This document shows positions 55,301 through 63,800 of a stretch of DNA of 64,000 bases, piece after piece. A model generated the notes under the pieces. The model made no database searches and was not told the DNA's origin. It was given only the letters and a program-made list of their open reading frames with translations. A program made the position numbers and the translations under genes. Positions within the stretch are counted from its first letter, which is position 1. Every line of letters starts with the position of its first letter. This stretch comes from Chlamydiales bacterium (GTDB lineage Bacteria; Chlamydiota; Chlamydiia; Chlamydiales; Criblamydiaceae): positions 146,194 to 210,193 of the forward strand of contig JACKPN010000004.1 in NCBI GenBank assembly GCA_024233575.1. Reading direction: 5' to 3'.

Positions 55301-57768
55301 CTAGCGGCGCTACATTCAACGGCGGCGGAGCAACACTGACCGCTATCGGTACTATTCTTAACGACGATGCGATCCCAACAATCACCATTACTGATGAAGA
55401 TGGCGCCACCACTGCCACCGACGCCTCTGTCCTTGAAGGCGACAGCGGCACAGCATCACTTACATTCCGTGCAACCCTTAGCAACCAAAGCGACCAAGAT
55501 GTCACCTTCGTCATCGACACCGCCGATGGCACAGCCCTTGTCTCTGACAGCGACTACGTCTCTATCGTCGGACAAACAGTTACAATTCTTGCAAACACCG
55601 ACGACGTCACCTTCACCGTCCTCGTCAATGGCGACACCAAGCTCGAATCTGACGAAACTCTCGACGTTGTCCTTAGTAGCGCTAGCGGCGCTACATTCGA
55701 CGGCGGCGGAGCAACACTGACCGCTACCGGTACCATTCTTAACGACGATGCGACTCCAACAATCACGATCACCGATGAAGACGGAGCAACCACTGCCACC
55801 GACGCCTCTGTCCTTGAGGGCAATAGCGGTACGGCATCGCTCACCTTCCGCGCAACCCTTAGCAACCAAAGCGATCAAGATGTCACCTTCGTTATCGACA
55901 CCGCCGATGGCACAGCCCTTGTCTCTGACAGCGACTACGTCTCTATCGTTGGACAGACAGTAACAATCCTTGCAAACACCGACGACGTCACCTTCACCGT
56001 CCTTGTTAACGGAGATACCAAGTACGAAAACGATGAAACCGTCAACGTTACCCTAAGCAATGCTAACGGTGCAACATTTGACGGCGGTGGTGCTACACTG
56101 ACCGCTACTGGTACCATCCTTAATGATGATATTAAACCAAATATATCAATCGATGATGATAATGGTACCAATTTCGGTAATGCAAATGTTATTGAAGGTA
56201 ATCCCGGAGACGACCAACGCCTGACATTCAACGTTACCCTTGATGCTGTCAGTGGTGTAGATACAGTCGTCAACTTCAGCTTCACCGATAACAGTACAGA
56301 CGGTGCAGATTTCGACCACACTAGCGGATCCTTTACCATTCTGGCGGGCAATACAACAGGTACCTTCCAGGTTAATGTTACCGAGGATCTTACCCCTGAA
56401 TCTGATGAAAGCTTTACAGTAGTGCTAACTAGCGCAGAAACAACCAACGGCACCACCACAGGTTCAGGAGTAATAATCAACGACGATGCCAACATCGCCA
56501 TTATTGATAATAACGGAGCTAATGCCGGAGATGCGGAAACCCTTGAAGGCAATACAGGTGATACCAACCTGCTCACATTCACCATTTCATTAGACCGTGA
56601 ACTTCCTACGGATGTTACCTTCCTCTATTCCACTATGGACGGAACAGCTACAGTTGGTGATAACGACTACCTACTCATACCAACATCAGTACCTGTCACC
56701 ATTACTGCAGGATCACTGAATACTACCGTTTCAATACAAGTAGTCGGTGACGAAAAATACGAACCTAACGAGACCGTTCAATTAACCGTTGATGTTCTAT
56801 CTGGAAACACATTAAACAACTCCACATTTGGAACTGGCGTAATTATTAACGACGATGGTAGACCTACCGTCACCATTAACGATGTAAACGTTGTTTCCGG
56901 AACAACCTCAGAAGGTAATAATGGCATTCATTACATGACATTCACAGTCGCCCTTTCCAACCCAAGCGCAGAAACTATCGTAGTTGGATGGGAGACCTCT
57001 GACGGATCTGCACAGTCTTCAGACCAAGATTACGTCTACGGATCAGGAGCTGCAACATTCATTGAAAATGACATCACTCAAACAATTCAGATTGCTATTA
57101 TTGGCGATACAAGAGTTGAACCAGACGAAACCTTCCAAGTTAATCTAACAAATGGCACAAATATTAGCGCTTTCGCTAAAAGCTCAGGACTTGGCACGAT
57201 CATCAACGATGATGAAGACCCCGCAACACCACCAACCAATCCGCCTCCACCTAATGGCGGAGTGCCACCTGTTATTGTTCCACCAATCGAACTTCCTAAT
57301 CTAGTACCAATCGAAATTGGGGATAGTTCACTAAGTCTTCCACATCTTAATCCTGAAGACTTCTATGAAAGAGTGCCGGAAATCGTTGTCACCGATCTAA
57401 TCTACAGAGAAAATACTGACCGCGTACTCCAAGGTGAGTTTTCAATTTACCTAACCGCTAAACCTAACGCTCCCGTAACAATACCTCTGAGAAGCCTTAA
57501 TCTTCCAGATACTGCACTATCAACCCGATCGCTCACCTTTACACCTGAAAACTGGGATACTCCTCAAACTGTCAACGTCACTGATGAAAATGCTGACCAG
57601 CCTAACAATCCTGATGGTCAGCAGATTATCACGGAGCCTGCTACAAGCAGCGACGACGACTATAACAATCTTGACCCTAGAGATTTAGATATCTGGCGTC
57701 AAAAAACTGAAGGTGGTAACGCTGCTAATGAAAACGAAGCATCAGAACACCAAAATGCCGAGGAATAA
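42268..57768 (+). CDS. Giant DUF4347/DUF11/beta-helix/Calx-beta protein 2 (5166 aa)
   Basis: Start chosen as in giant 1 (TTG 42259 rejected). The order is: tag LEDRIVLDGA, two DUF4347 domains, a Calx-beta-like domain, and an adhesin module (VLFARLYWGG ... GWSLIIVYEDPAQ). A DUF11 domain (about residues 871-1027, LDITKTVSNITAPGEDLYAG) and two Calx-beta domains follow. Then come a right-handed beta-helix (about residues 1258-2145), a single 127-aa unit, and a second adhesin plus DUF11 module. Eleven 127-aa Calx-beta repeats, further Calx-beta domains, a Pro-rich linker and the C-terminal module shared with giant 1 complete it. No Sec signal or RTX motif is visible. It is probably a calcium-dependent surface or secreted filament; the beta-helix could bind or cleave glycans. 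Function is inferred. Confidence 0.88.
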   Translation: MGFLSIQLLEDRIVLDGAIAHDVSAEPSPEPVHPTDNHNPNLVVLSDGVADGEVLKKALNKDASVLAYDPHSETLNSLSSKIADALHGQQAESISFISDGAEGQFNLLADHQVDKDSLEKQAMQDFWDDVSSHILPQGSINILGSEVAKGTDGVEFLKKLDSLVNTPQSESEITIYASDNPTGAMGLDGDWVMEYPPTGPPKDATNPLSLVFDTEALSQWNHLLSLDNNNTTENNVLVVRGDLSDASILEDSVKDGITVITYDPAQTTLNSLYQSIVNALDGKQADSIGFVTGGSEGSFSLLNNTTVDSLSLDNLEMQQFWRNVASNITDHGSVNILGCNVAAGDIGLAFMNKFNSLLDSSGSDITVNASVDLTGASDQDGDWTLEFSSASQPVDTQALYFDAGIQDWDHLLAPGITAIPTSGLTVNEFGTTDTFTVVLDEAPTNDVIINLTLNPSDADEITLSDSDEFNQTSITLTFTTGDWSTPQTVTITGQLDTVTDGDQVIPITLDPSSSIDAGYQVLAPFDVTVTNQDVSGSERSFALAYSTNTTGGIAQIANSNSFASDGTPTQAENEDMIYVDIDSDGLNGNDFSSAFTTFNSSLAELTTAQLPVGANVLFARLYWGGSRDTGGGANGAPPVNDAARMTVLFKTPTNSDYVEITADQLDQGNGQNYYDAYADVTSLVDTAGLGDYYVANIQASQGTTLTVPAYSGWSLIIVYEDPAQTTYHNLTVYDGFVRVSGATPQNFAISGFNTPASGAINSSLAIFSYEGDSGDTNPGFAGDTFRIDGTLVGNTLNPTTDFFNSSITRFDTDVTTRDPANTPNLGVDADILDVSSYMTNSQTSTNLSFQTTGENYYPTMLALDVELNQAALDITKTVSNITAPGEDLYAGDTLEYEITITNNGADFGDDVVLSDLIPTNSTYVGGSLEITQNPGGSTGAQTDGIGDDFADFDGSQAIFYLGAGATFSTGGTLSSGDTAIVHFRVTVDSVSGGTVISNTATSTWTNRELANAGSSSSNPADVTVVDPPTITIADNSVLEGNSGTTNLDFTITASAAVNRTISGLVNTADDLATLADNDYVQLTNAPFSFNPSVSDGTVTVVINGDTNVEADETLDVVLSSVSGATFDGGGATLSATGTITNDDFIDVTVSDVSAFEGDNGTTTFVFTITRSASAPFDVNFDYTTTGLTATSGVDFTATSGSSVITSGGAGTTTINVQVTNEYIRENDETFTLDLTNITNANSATAQGTGTIVNDDTTIVTSTANAVTGTPASQPFPKTLLVAAATPGDDIISFNIGTGFQIITLGGVTVNDPDSVTIDGSTQPGYTSPTASSYYSLPTGMPIIRLNASGDFNVVGNANANVIIKGIEINSTSSSEPTLNYNNTPATSSFTFEDSFTNFHVQTINSSNFSAINSGFSSAPDSGRVGFYIAHADNFLLSKSYIYSIVTSFAQGLLIEDYSGALHSTTGLIDHIFYGTINGNTSLFARPMEFILIGGADITVQDSIFLHTYSVDNLFTVNATATDTVLIQNNRFGVALNDTAVGTVNDHSILEINGAGDVDVLNNTFGNSKALSPRNTAITLNGSNALIDGNTIGANAARDTGAGGYYGIVFNGSASNNIAQNNWITNQTFDGILFTSSSTNNTAQGNTFGLNGTETAAIPNVNGIRINSPGNIIQNNIVARSSNIGIIVNHLNSQVLNNIVGLNSTGTAVAPGSGGSAGITIGPQAGSTNPTTGSLIQGNTIGGLTYGMRIFGAGSGTSGTISQNNIGVNITGTSAIANADGIYIEGANALVIDNNVIAGNTVANIYVINSNGLTITNNKIGINATGTAVISSPVAGDAPYGIRLGLLHSTNTITGNTIGGHASTDPENNRPGYGIYVTYLPASGSLTVGSNFIGTDSTGTATLSNDIGFWLEGGLAGNAITVEQNLFKFNNLTAIVANNGLITIQNNTLESNPGVGSAGSYLPYYAIHVPTAPGNTYVLGNTITDFVAGAIFFGGGGNFSNPNQIDSNIIHDGLGHLETIGGTDVRVVMYIPTNNHTFDSNEIYNIDNESATDPLAAIIVGADIQTANNNNIHDITSSGGGETWAMVLRGAGDFSGTIIENTGNGILIESGFSNRIIGGSINSGGIGIDSDISNPTAIAGDGITDNGPSSPINFYYKPIITSVTDVGLTRTIVGYYIGQPASNGHRIQFYSNQVLGSSGYGEGLNYLGQVTVSPSTGTNRADFTFVTTADPVNNLISAMATTTNNLFAATSEFSETASPTPYITVDDNSASSANEEVVEGNPPDTNNLTFTVRLSNPSATDIDFTYSTDDLNTAKSSDSDFSPVTGGTFTIAAGQLTHTFTIDVTADTKLEADEYVNVTINAISGNVPGPEQLVVQGLILNDDTTPVISITDEDGATTATDASVLEGDSGTVLLTFRATLSNQSDQDVTFQIDTADGTALTSDSDYVQIVGQTVTILANTDDVTFSVTINGDTDVEASETLDVILSNVNGAVFDGAGATLTATGTIINDDAPAEIIVDTFAVNENTLYTSELGGIDSFSVVLSRQPTDDVTIDFYIEDPTEAHFADNDTTHFSITFTSLNWNTPQLVRVEGIDDGISDNDIPYRVFSMPAVSNDANFDGIDGVELNYINLNRDGNDSQISGANIILRPFTARYLATGAVDMTFTGNQNTTGTGGSFNTGTNSYVDIDDDAGTFNSSMGELTLPSGVNVLYAGLYWTGQSTLSNESVLLDFGGEVGTQAYNYNSVIAHQVEITSNITVASADITEFVKANGSGRYNVANIQNDLVGTSGAGWAIWVVYEDTANITENRTVAFYDGHIINSVQVTNPGYVISLGGFTTNLTGDVTASVGTVINDPDRGLGDSLTINSSLITSAGPAPSGDFAYSIISSFGSAFTNRNPFLPSTVDGIDIKQFDVSSATTGVLTNGDTSINLEYPSSDGLAYEFVGLSTSSEIAADLNVDKNLVNITQLGKDVFPGDELEYRIYVRNAGSDIADSVVLTDLLQSDTTYVPGSITVNGVAQTDSSGDDLAEISGSTLTFRLGPSATSVDGGSIVVGGIDYITYRVIVNPAVTNGTEISNNATATWINRNLGTADSDTSLDVVNIIRIPELSIDSPSQLEGNSGTAPMDFTITATNTILPHIPTNRLIGIDTNTIAGTATAADNDYVATTGSTFIDFVQDTTATTSVNIVGDTKLESDETFTLRLSNPIDATLQGGGATLDATGTILNDDSTPIISITDEDGATTATDASVLEGDSGTVLLTFRATLSNQSDQDITFEIDTADGTALTSDSDYVSISGQTVTILANTDDVTFSVTVNGDTKLEADETVNVTLSNVSGATFNGGGATLGATGTILNDDAIPIITITDEDGATTATDASVLEGDSGTVLLTFRATLSNQSDQNVTFEIDTADGTALTSDSDYVAIVGQTITILAGTDDVTFTVTVNGDTTLESDETLNVTLSNASGATFDGGGATLGATGTILNDDAVPVITITDEDGATTATDASVLEGDSGTVLLTFRATLSNQSDQDVTFEIDTADGTALTSDSDYVAIVGQTITILAGTDDITFSVTVNGDTTLEADETLDVTLSNATGATFDGGGSTLTATGTILNDDGVPIISISDEDGATTATDASVLEGDSGTVLLTFRATLSNQSDQDVTFQINTANGTALTSDSDYVQIVGQTITILANTDDVTFSVTVNGDTKLEADETVNVTLSNASGATFDGGGATLGATGTILNDDTTPVITITDEDGATTATDASVLEGDSGTVLLTFRATLSNQSDQDVTFEIDTADGTALTSDSDYVAIVGQTVTILAGTDDVTFSVTVNGDTKLEADETLDVTLSNASGATFDGGGATLGATGTILNDDAVPVITITDEDGATTATDASVLEGDSGTVLLTFRATLSNQSDQDVTFEIDTADGTALTSDSDYVSIVGQTVTILANTDDATFTVLVNGDTRVEPDETLDVVLSSASGATFNGGGATLTATGTILNDDAIPTITITDEDGATTATDASVLEGDSGTASLTFRATLSSQSDQDVTFVIDTADGTALVSDSDYVSIVGQTVTILANTDDVTFTVLVNGDTKLEADETLDVVLSSASGATFNGGGATLTATGTILNDDATPTITITDEDGATTATDASVLEGNSGTASLTFRATLSSQSDQDVTFVIDTADGTALVSDSDYVSIVGQTVTILANTDDVTFTVLVNGDTKLEADETLDVVLSSASGATFNGGGATLTATGTILNDDATPTITITDEDGATTATDASVLEGDSGTASLTFRATLSNQSDQDVTFVIDTADGTALVSDSDYVSIVGQTVTILANTDDATFTVLVNGDTTFEADETLDVVLSSASGATFNGGGATLTAIGTILNDDAIPTITITDEDGATTATDASVLEGDSGTASLTFRATLSNQSDQDVTFVIDTADGTALVSDSDYVSIVGQTVTILANTDDVTFTVLVNGDTKLESDETLDVVLSSASGATFDGGGATLTATGTILNDDATPTITITDEDGATTATDASVLEGNSGTASLTFRATLSNQSDQDVTFVIDTADGTALVSDSDYVSIVGQTVTILANTDDVTFTVLVNGDTKYENDETVNVTLSNANGATFDGGGATLTATGTILNDDIKPNISIDDDNGTNFGNANVIEGNPGDDQRLTFNVTLDAVSGVDTVVNFSFTDNSTDGADFDHTSGSFTILAGNTTGTFQVNVTEDLTPESDESFTVVLTSAETTNGTTTGSGVIINDDANIAIIDNNGANAGDAETLEGNTGDTNLLTFTISLDRELPTDVTFLYSTMDGTATVGDNDYLLIPTSVPVTITAGSLNTTVSIQVVGDEKYEPNETVQLTVDVLSGNTLNNSTFGTGVIINDDGRPTVTINDVNVVSGTTSEGNNGIHYMTFTVALSNPSAETIVVGWETSDGSAQSSDQDYVYGSGAATFIENDITQTIQIAIIGDTRVEPDETFQVNLTNGTNISAFAKSSGLGTIINDDEDPATPPTNPPPPNGGVPPVIVPPIELPNLVPIEIGDSSLSLPHLNPEDFYERVPEIVVTDLIYRENTDRVLQGEFSIYLTAKPNAPVTIPLRSLNLPDTALSTRSLTFTPENWDTPQTVNVTDENADQPNNPDGQQIITEPATSSDDDYNNLDPRDLDIWRQKTEGGNAANENEASEHQNAEE
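43424..43875 (+). repeat. Block shared between giants 2 and 3, first Calx-beta-like domain
   Basis: This segment of giant 2 (SSASQPVDTQALYFDAG to VTVTNQDVSG) is nearly identical to 58959-59410 in giant 3, at constant spacing. It begins just after the end of similarity to giant 1, which marks giant 2 as a mosaic. A second shared block covers the DUF11 domain at 44884-45358 and 60446-60920. Confidence 0.88.
46039..48700 (+). other. Right-handed parallel beta-helix region within giant 2
   Basis: This region reads as NosD/pectate-lyase-like solenoid: TIDGSTQPGY opens it, and short turns with N-x-I/N-N ladders follow (SPGNIIQNNIVARSSNIGII, LTITNNKIGINATGTAV, NFIGTDSTGTA). Such folds often bind or process polysaccharide, but no catalytic residues can be assigned. 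It is absent from giant 1 and from the visible part of giant 3. Confidence 0.75.
49414..49794 (+). repeat. Isolated single 381-bp Calx-beta unit in giant 2
   Basis: One unit of exactly 381 bp (TTPVISITDEDG... to ...TGTIINDD) lies about 2.1 kb before the main array, between the beta-helix/Calx-beta part and the second adhesin module. It belongs to the TVLLTF/TALTSDSD subfamily of the downstream array. Confidence 0.9.
51940..56130 (+). repeat. Coding tandem array, 11 x 381 bp (Calx-beta, 127 aa) in giant 2
   Basis: Eleven units of exactly 381 bp. Units 1-6 mostly carry TVLLTF, FEIDTADGTALTSDSD and NVTLSN/DVTLSN; units 7-11 carry TASLTF, FVIDTADGTALVSDSD and DVVLSSASG. The change occurs inside unit 6, whose first half is the first type and last third the second type. 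The second type is the same family as units 3-4 of the giant 1 array. Confidence 0.95.
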
Positions 57769-57808
57769 ATATGTTGGCATTAAACTTGCATGCTAAAGCA
57801 TTGATATT

Positions 57809-60800
57809 ATGGAAATGTTAAAATTTGAATTATTAGAAGACCGAATTGTATTAGATGGCGCGGTAGCTCACGACGTCAGCGATATTCCCACGGCTGGAGA
57901 TGCGAGTCCCGGAGAACCCGTCACTAATCCTAATCTGGTTGTCGTCAACGAAAACCTAAGAGATGTGCACACCCTTAAATCCAGCATAAAAGATGATGCC
58001 GTAGTTTTAACCTACAACGACCAAACCGACGACCTGCTATCTCTTAGTGCTAAAATATCAGAAACCCTTAATGGTCAAAAGGCTGCATCCGTTTCATTTG
58101 TTACCGACGGTTCCGAAGGAGAGTTCAACCTATTGCATGACAAGGCCGTAAATAGCGACACCTTAGAAGAAAAAGCGATGCACGATTTCTGGGACAACAC
58201 CGCAAGCCATATCATGCAAGATGGCAGCATCAATATTATCGGATCTAGCGTCGCCAAAGGCGACCACGGCCTCGAATTTATCAGAAAATTAGAAGGGCTA
58301 ATCAATGCCAGCGGTGATTCACAAATCGCCGTCCACGCCTCAACTACCCCTACCGGTGCAATAGGCTTAAACGGTGACTGGGTAATGGAATACCCACCCA
58401 CAGGCCCACCAAATGAACAAACAAACCCTATTGCCAATATTTTTGATTTAGAGACCATTTCCGATTGGCAGGGATTGCTTAGCGCACAAAAAAGCTCAGA
58501 AAATAACCTGCTTGTTATCCAGGGAAACCTGTCAGATGCCGATTTGTTAGAAAATAGCGCTAAAGACGGAGTCACTGTTTTAGTCTATGAACCCAATCAA
58601 TCAACGCTCGACAGCCTCTATTCCAGCATTCTAGAATCCCTTAATGGTGAAAAAGCTGACAGCATCGGCTTTGTTACCGGCGGTTCAGACGGCAGATTCA
58701 ATCTGCTGAATGGCACCGCAGTTGACTCTCAATCTTTAGACAATCTTGACATGCAGCAATTCTGGCATCAAGTTGCCAGTAACATTTTGCCGAACGGTTC
58801 GATTAACATTTTAGGTTGTAACGTTGGAAATGGAGACATCGGACTCGCCTTTTTAAACAAATTCGACAGCCTTCTTAACAGCGCAGGATCAGACATTACA
58901 GTCAACGCTTCGGTGGACTTGACAGGTAATTCAGATCTTGGCGGCGATTGGTCATTGGAATTTAGTTCAACGTCTCAGCCAGTGGATGCTCAAGCCCTTT
59001 ATTTTGACGCAGGTGTTCAAGACTGGAATCACCTCCTAGCTCCCGGCATTACAGCAACCCCTACATCTGGGCTTACTGTTAATGAATTTGGCACAACCGA
59101 CACTTTCACTGTCGTATTAGACGAAGCCCCTGCAAGTGACGTCATTATCAACCTTACATTAAACCCATCTGACGCCGATGAAATTACCCTATCAGACAGC
59201 GACGAATTCAACCAAACCTCCATAACCCTAACATTTACGACTGGCGACTGGAGCACCCCTCAAACAGTTACAATTACAGGCCAGCTAGACACAGTTACAG
59301 ATGGTGACCAAGTAATCCCAATAACATTAGATCCTTCATCAAGCCTAGATGCAGGCTATCAGGTTTTAGCCCCTTTTGATGTCACAGTAACTAACCAGGA
59401 TGTAAGCGGTGGAGAACGACCATTTGCATTGCAATTCAACCAAACCGCTACCGGTGATGTTACCTACATTGGCAATTCTTCTCTGGCGCCTTTCGATGGA
59501 ACTGTCACATCTGGGTCTCAAAATAACAATGAAGACATGGTCTGGTATAATTCCGACTCAGACGTAAACACCTTCAACTCTAGCAATGCAACGCTGACTT
59601 TGCCAACAGGAGCAAACGTTCTCTTCGCTAGACTTTACTGGGTTGGAGGGCTATCGGCAACTGGCACCACTGCAGCAACTGACAATCCATTAACCCCTTA
59701 TGATGATTCGTCGGTAGGACCTTTGGACCCAAATTCACGATATACTGTACTCTTAGACACTCCCGGTACCCCAGGAATCAATTACACCACTCTAACAGCT
59801 GATCAACTGGACCTTGAGACAAATCTGCTCCATTACAATGCATACGTTGATATCACCTCGCTAGTTCAAGCAGCTGGATCCGGTGTGTATACTGTAGCCA
59901 ATATTCAGAGCGGTCAAGGAGATAACGGCGGTGCGAGTGCTGGATGGTCGATTGCTATAGCATATGAAGACCCAGCGCAAACAACCTTTCGTGACTTATC
60001 AATATTCGATGGATATGTCTCTGTTCGAAATTCCGGTTCCTCAGTAAATGTAGTACTTTCCGGTTTTCGCGCTCCATCCGCAGGAACTATTGATGCTAAG
60101 CTCACCGTTTTTGCAGATGAAGGCGATAGAGGAGGTTCAGGAGATTCTCTTACTGTAACGGGATCTAACTCCATTACCCTTTCCAATAGCCTAAATCCAA
60201 CAAATGATTTCTTTAACTCTTCAATCACTCAACTTGATAGCAACGGCAATCCTTTCCTTGTAACTAGTCGCGATCCCAATTTCGATCCCAGCCTTTCAAT
60301 TGATATTGACCAAGCTGACTTTAGCGGAGCTTTGGCCAACAATGACACCTCAGCAACTATTACCATGACAACAGCACCTTCTGTTGGTGATAATTATTAC
60401 GTATCCAGTTTCGGCACAAGCATATTGATACACCAAGCAGAACTTGATATCACAAAAACAGTATCAAACATTACCGCTCCCGGTGAAGACGTTTATGCAG
60501 GTGATACTTTAGAATACGAAATTGCCATTACAAATAACGGTGCCGACTTTGGAGATGATGTCGTCTTATCAGACCTGATTCCAACAAATTCTACCTACGT
60601 CAGCGGTTCTTTAGAAATCACCCAGAACCCTGGCGGTTCTACTGGAGCTCAGACAGATGGAATAGGAGATGACTTTGCAGACTTCGATGGTTCACAAGCA
60701 ATATTTTATCTTGGTGCAGGAGCAACCTTTTCTACTGGAGGAACGCTATCATCTGGCGACACTGCAATCGTCCACTTCCGTGTTACAGTAGATTCCGTTA

Positions 60801-63800
60801 GTGCTGGTACACTCATTAGCAATACAGCCACAAGCACCTGGACAAACCGTGATTTAGCTAACACAGGAAATAGCTCAAGCAATCCGGCTGATGTCACTGT
60901 TGTCGACCCTCCAACCATAACTATAGCAGATAATTCTGTTAGTGAAGGTGATTCGGGAACAACTAACCTAGTTTTAACCGTCACAGCCTCCTCTGCTGTG
61001 AACAGAACAATCTTCTTTGATGCATCTACAAGCGACGGCACCGCAACATTAGCAGATGGTGATTATGTTCAACTGATCAATAGCCTATTCACATTTAATC
61101 CATCTATCAGCAATGGAACTGTAACAATTGGATTGAATGGCGATATTTCCTTTGAAGCCGATGAAACATTAACGATCACTCTCTCGAGTCTAGTTGGCGC
61201 CAATCCAACTGGAAGCAATTTAGTTGCACAAGGAACGATCTTAAATGACGACGTAAATAACGCACCCACTCTCAATACTGCAGCAGACATGAATCTCACC
61301 AGTATTGATGAAGACTACTACAACAATCCAGGCGATCAGATCTCCGTAATCCTAGCTAGCGATGGGGTTATTCCCGATCCAATTACAGATCCAGATTCAA
61401 TTGGATCTGAAGGCGTTGCTGTGATAGGTATTGATAACACTAACGGCAGGTGGCAATACTCTGTAGGTGATCATGTCAGTTGGACAGATTTCGACCCTGG
61501 AACTGCCTTCACGAATGCCACACTGCTTGATGTCGGCGATTATGTTCGATTTGTGCCTGATGCCAACTATAACGGATCTTCAACTATTACATTCCATGCA
61601 TGGGATCAAACAAACGGTGCTTCAGCCGGCGACACAGGCGTTGACTTAACTGGACAAACAGGCAGCGCAAACGCATTTAGCGTTGATAGCAATACAATGA
61701 ATCTTGAAGTCCTTCAAGTTAATGATCAGCCAGTCATTGCTAACGATACAGATCCAACGCTTACAGATGTAGAAAATAGCGACCCCAATCCATCAGGCGA
61801 CACGATTGCCGCAGTTCTTGCAAGCGGAGCTGTCACTATCACTGATGCTGATCCTTTAGATGTACATGGAGTTGCAGTTGTGGGCGTCGATGACACCAAC
61901 GGAACCTGGGAGTTTAGTATTAATGGAGGATCCACTTGGACTTCATTTACCGATGCCACGAATCCGAATGCTGTTTCAGAAACAGACGCCGTTGTATTAA
62001 GGCCCACTGATCTAGTTCGATTCTTGCCCGATGTTGGGTATAGCGGAACTGTAACGAATGGCTTAGATTTCAAAGCTTGGGATCAATCCAATAGCCCCGG
62101 TGTCTCAGCAGGAGACGTTGTTGATACAACGGGATACTATAACTTCGGACCGGAAATTCGCGTTAACTCATCGACTTCAGGATCACAATATGGACCAGAG
62201 ATGATCACAATCGGCGCAGATCGTCATCTTATCGTTTGGACAGATGAAACAGGAAGCAGCATACGAGCCCAAGTCGTCGACGATACCGGTACATTTATAG
62301 GATCACAGCAAACACTCACCACCGGCACAACACATAGTGACCAGTGGGGAGTTGATTTATTGAACAACGGTAATGTCGTGCTAACCTACGTGAAGCTAGA
62401 CGGCGATGCTGAAGGTACCTTTTTCAATATTTATCAACCTAACCTAATGACAGGAACGCTTTCAACCGTCGTTAGCGGTACCAGAGCAAACCAGACAATA
62501 ACCGGAGATCAGTCTCAACCTGATGTCGCTGCCCTTTCAGGGGGCGGATTTGTTATCACATGGTCGTATAGCAATACCCCTGCAAATTTGTCTACCCTAG
62601 ATCTTGCATATCGAGTATTTAATGCGAACGGTAGTGCTGCTACAAATGACATTTTTGTTACCAATGGAAATGGAATAGGTGAGTTTAGCACACGGGCTTT
62701 CGCATTAGACAATAATCAGTTTGTTTTTAGTTGGAATGTCTCTCCCTCAACTTTAAATCGCTTTGCTGTCTTTGATTCAGGAGGACAAATTTCAAATACG
62801 ATCACGGAAACGGACGCTAATTATGGATTTGATAACCGAGGTGGCGCAGTTCTTGCAAATGGAAGCATTATTTATTTATGGACCGGCGCCGATAGTAACG
62901 GTAATGGAGCTGCTTATCGTACTTACAGTTTCGATGGCGCAACCATTACCCCTTTGACAAGCCAAAACTTCATTAATGATAACGAAGTAGGAAATCAATT
63001 ATTTTCTTTCCAATCTACCTCGGTAGCAACCGATGTTGGCGCCGGTTGGCTAGGCACATACTATGATTCAATCGGTGATACAGATGGCAGTGCAGCTGTA
63101 TTATTGAAGCTATTCGATAATAATAATAATCTTGTATATCCAGAAACAATCATCAATGAAACGACCACAGGTATTCAAGGAAGTCCAGTTGTTGTCAACC
63201 TCGTTGATGCCACATACATGTTTGCCTACAGTGGCAATGTTGTTGGAGATTCATCAGGAGTTGCAATAAGAATTATCAACTTAATCGGCCCTCAAAGTCC
63301 TTATAGTGCAGAAATAGAAAGTGCTTCTGTTACTGTTCTCGATCCTCCTGATATCACCATTGATGACGTTTCCCAAATTGAAGGAAACAGCGGAACGACA
63401 ACATTTAGTTTTACCGTTAGATTAAGTAAAGCATCACCTGTTGATATAGATGTAACATACTCAACAGCTGACCAAACTGCTCAAGATGAGAATGGCGATA
63501 ACGACTACCTATCAAGCTCCGATACGCTGCAAATTTTATCTGGAGAAACAACAGGAACGATCAATATTACTGTTAACGGTGATGTTACACCAGAAGCTCA
63601 TGAAACATTCTTCGTTAACCTTAATAGCGCTTCATTAGGCACTATCACAGATAGCCAAGCACAAGGAACGATTCTTAATGATGATACTACTGCTAGCATC
63701 GATGACGTTTCTGTTCTTGAAGGCGGACAGCTAAGCTTCACAGTTACATTAAGTTATGCAAGTGCGCAAACTGTTACCGTTGACTACGCAACAGGAGACG

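Noticed and set aside
28508..57768. RTX toxin interpretation of the giants
   Set aside because: No GGxGxDxUx nonapeptide repeats; the repeats are Calx-beta domains.
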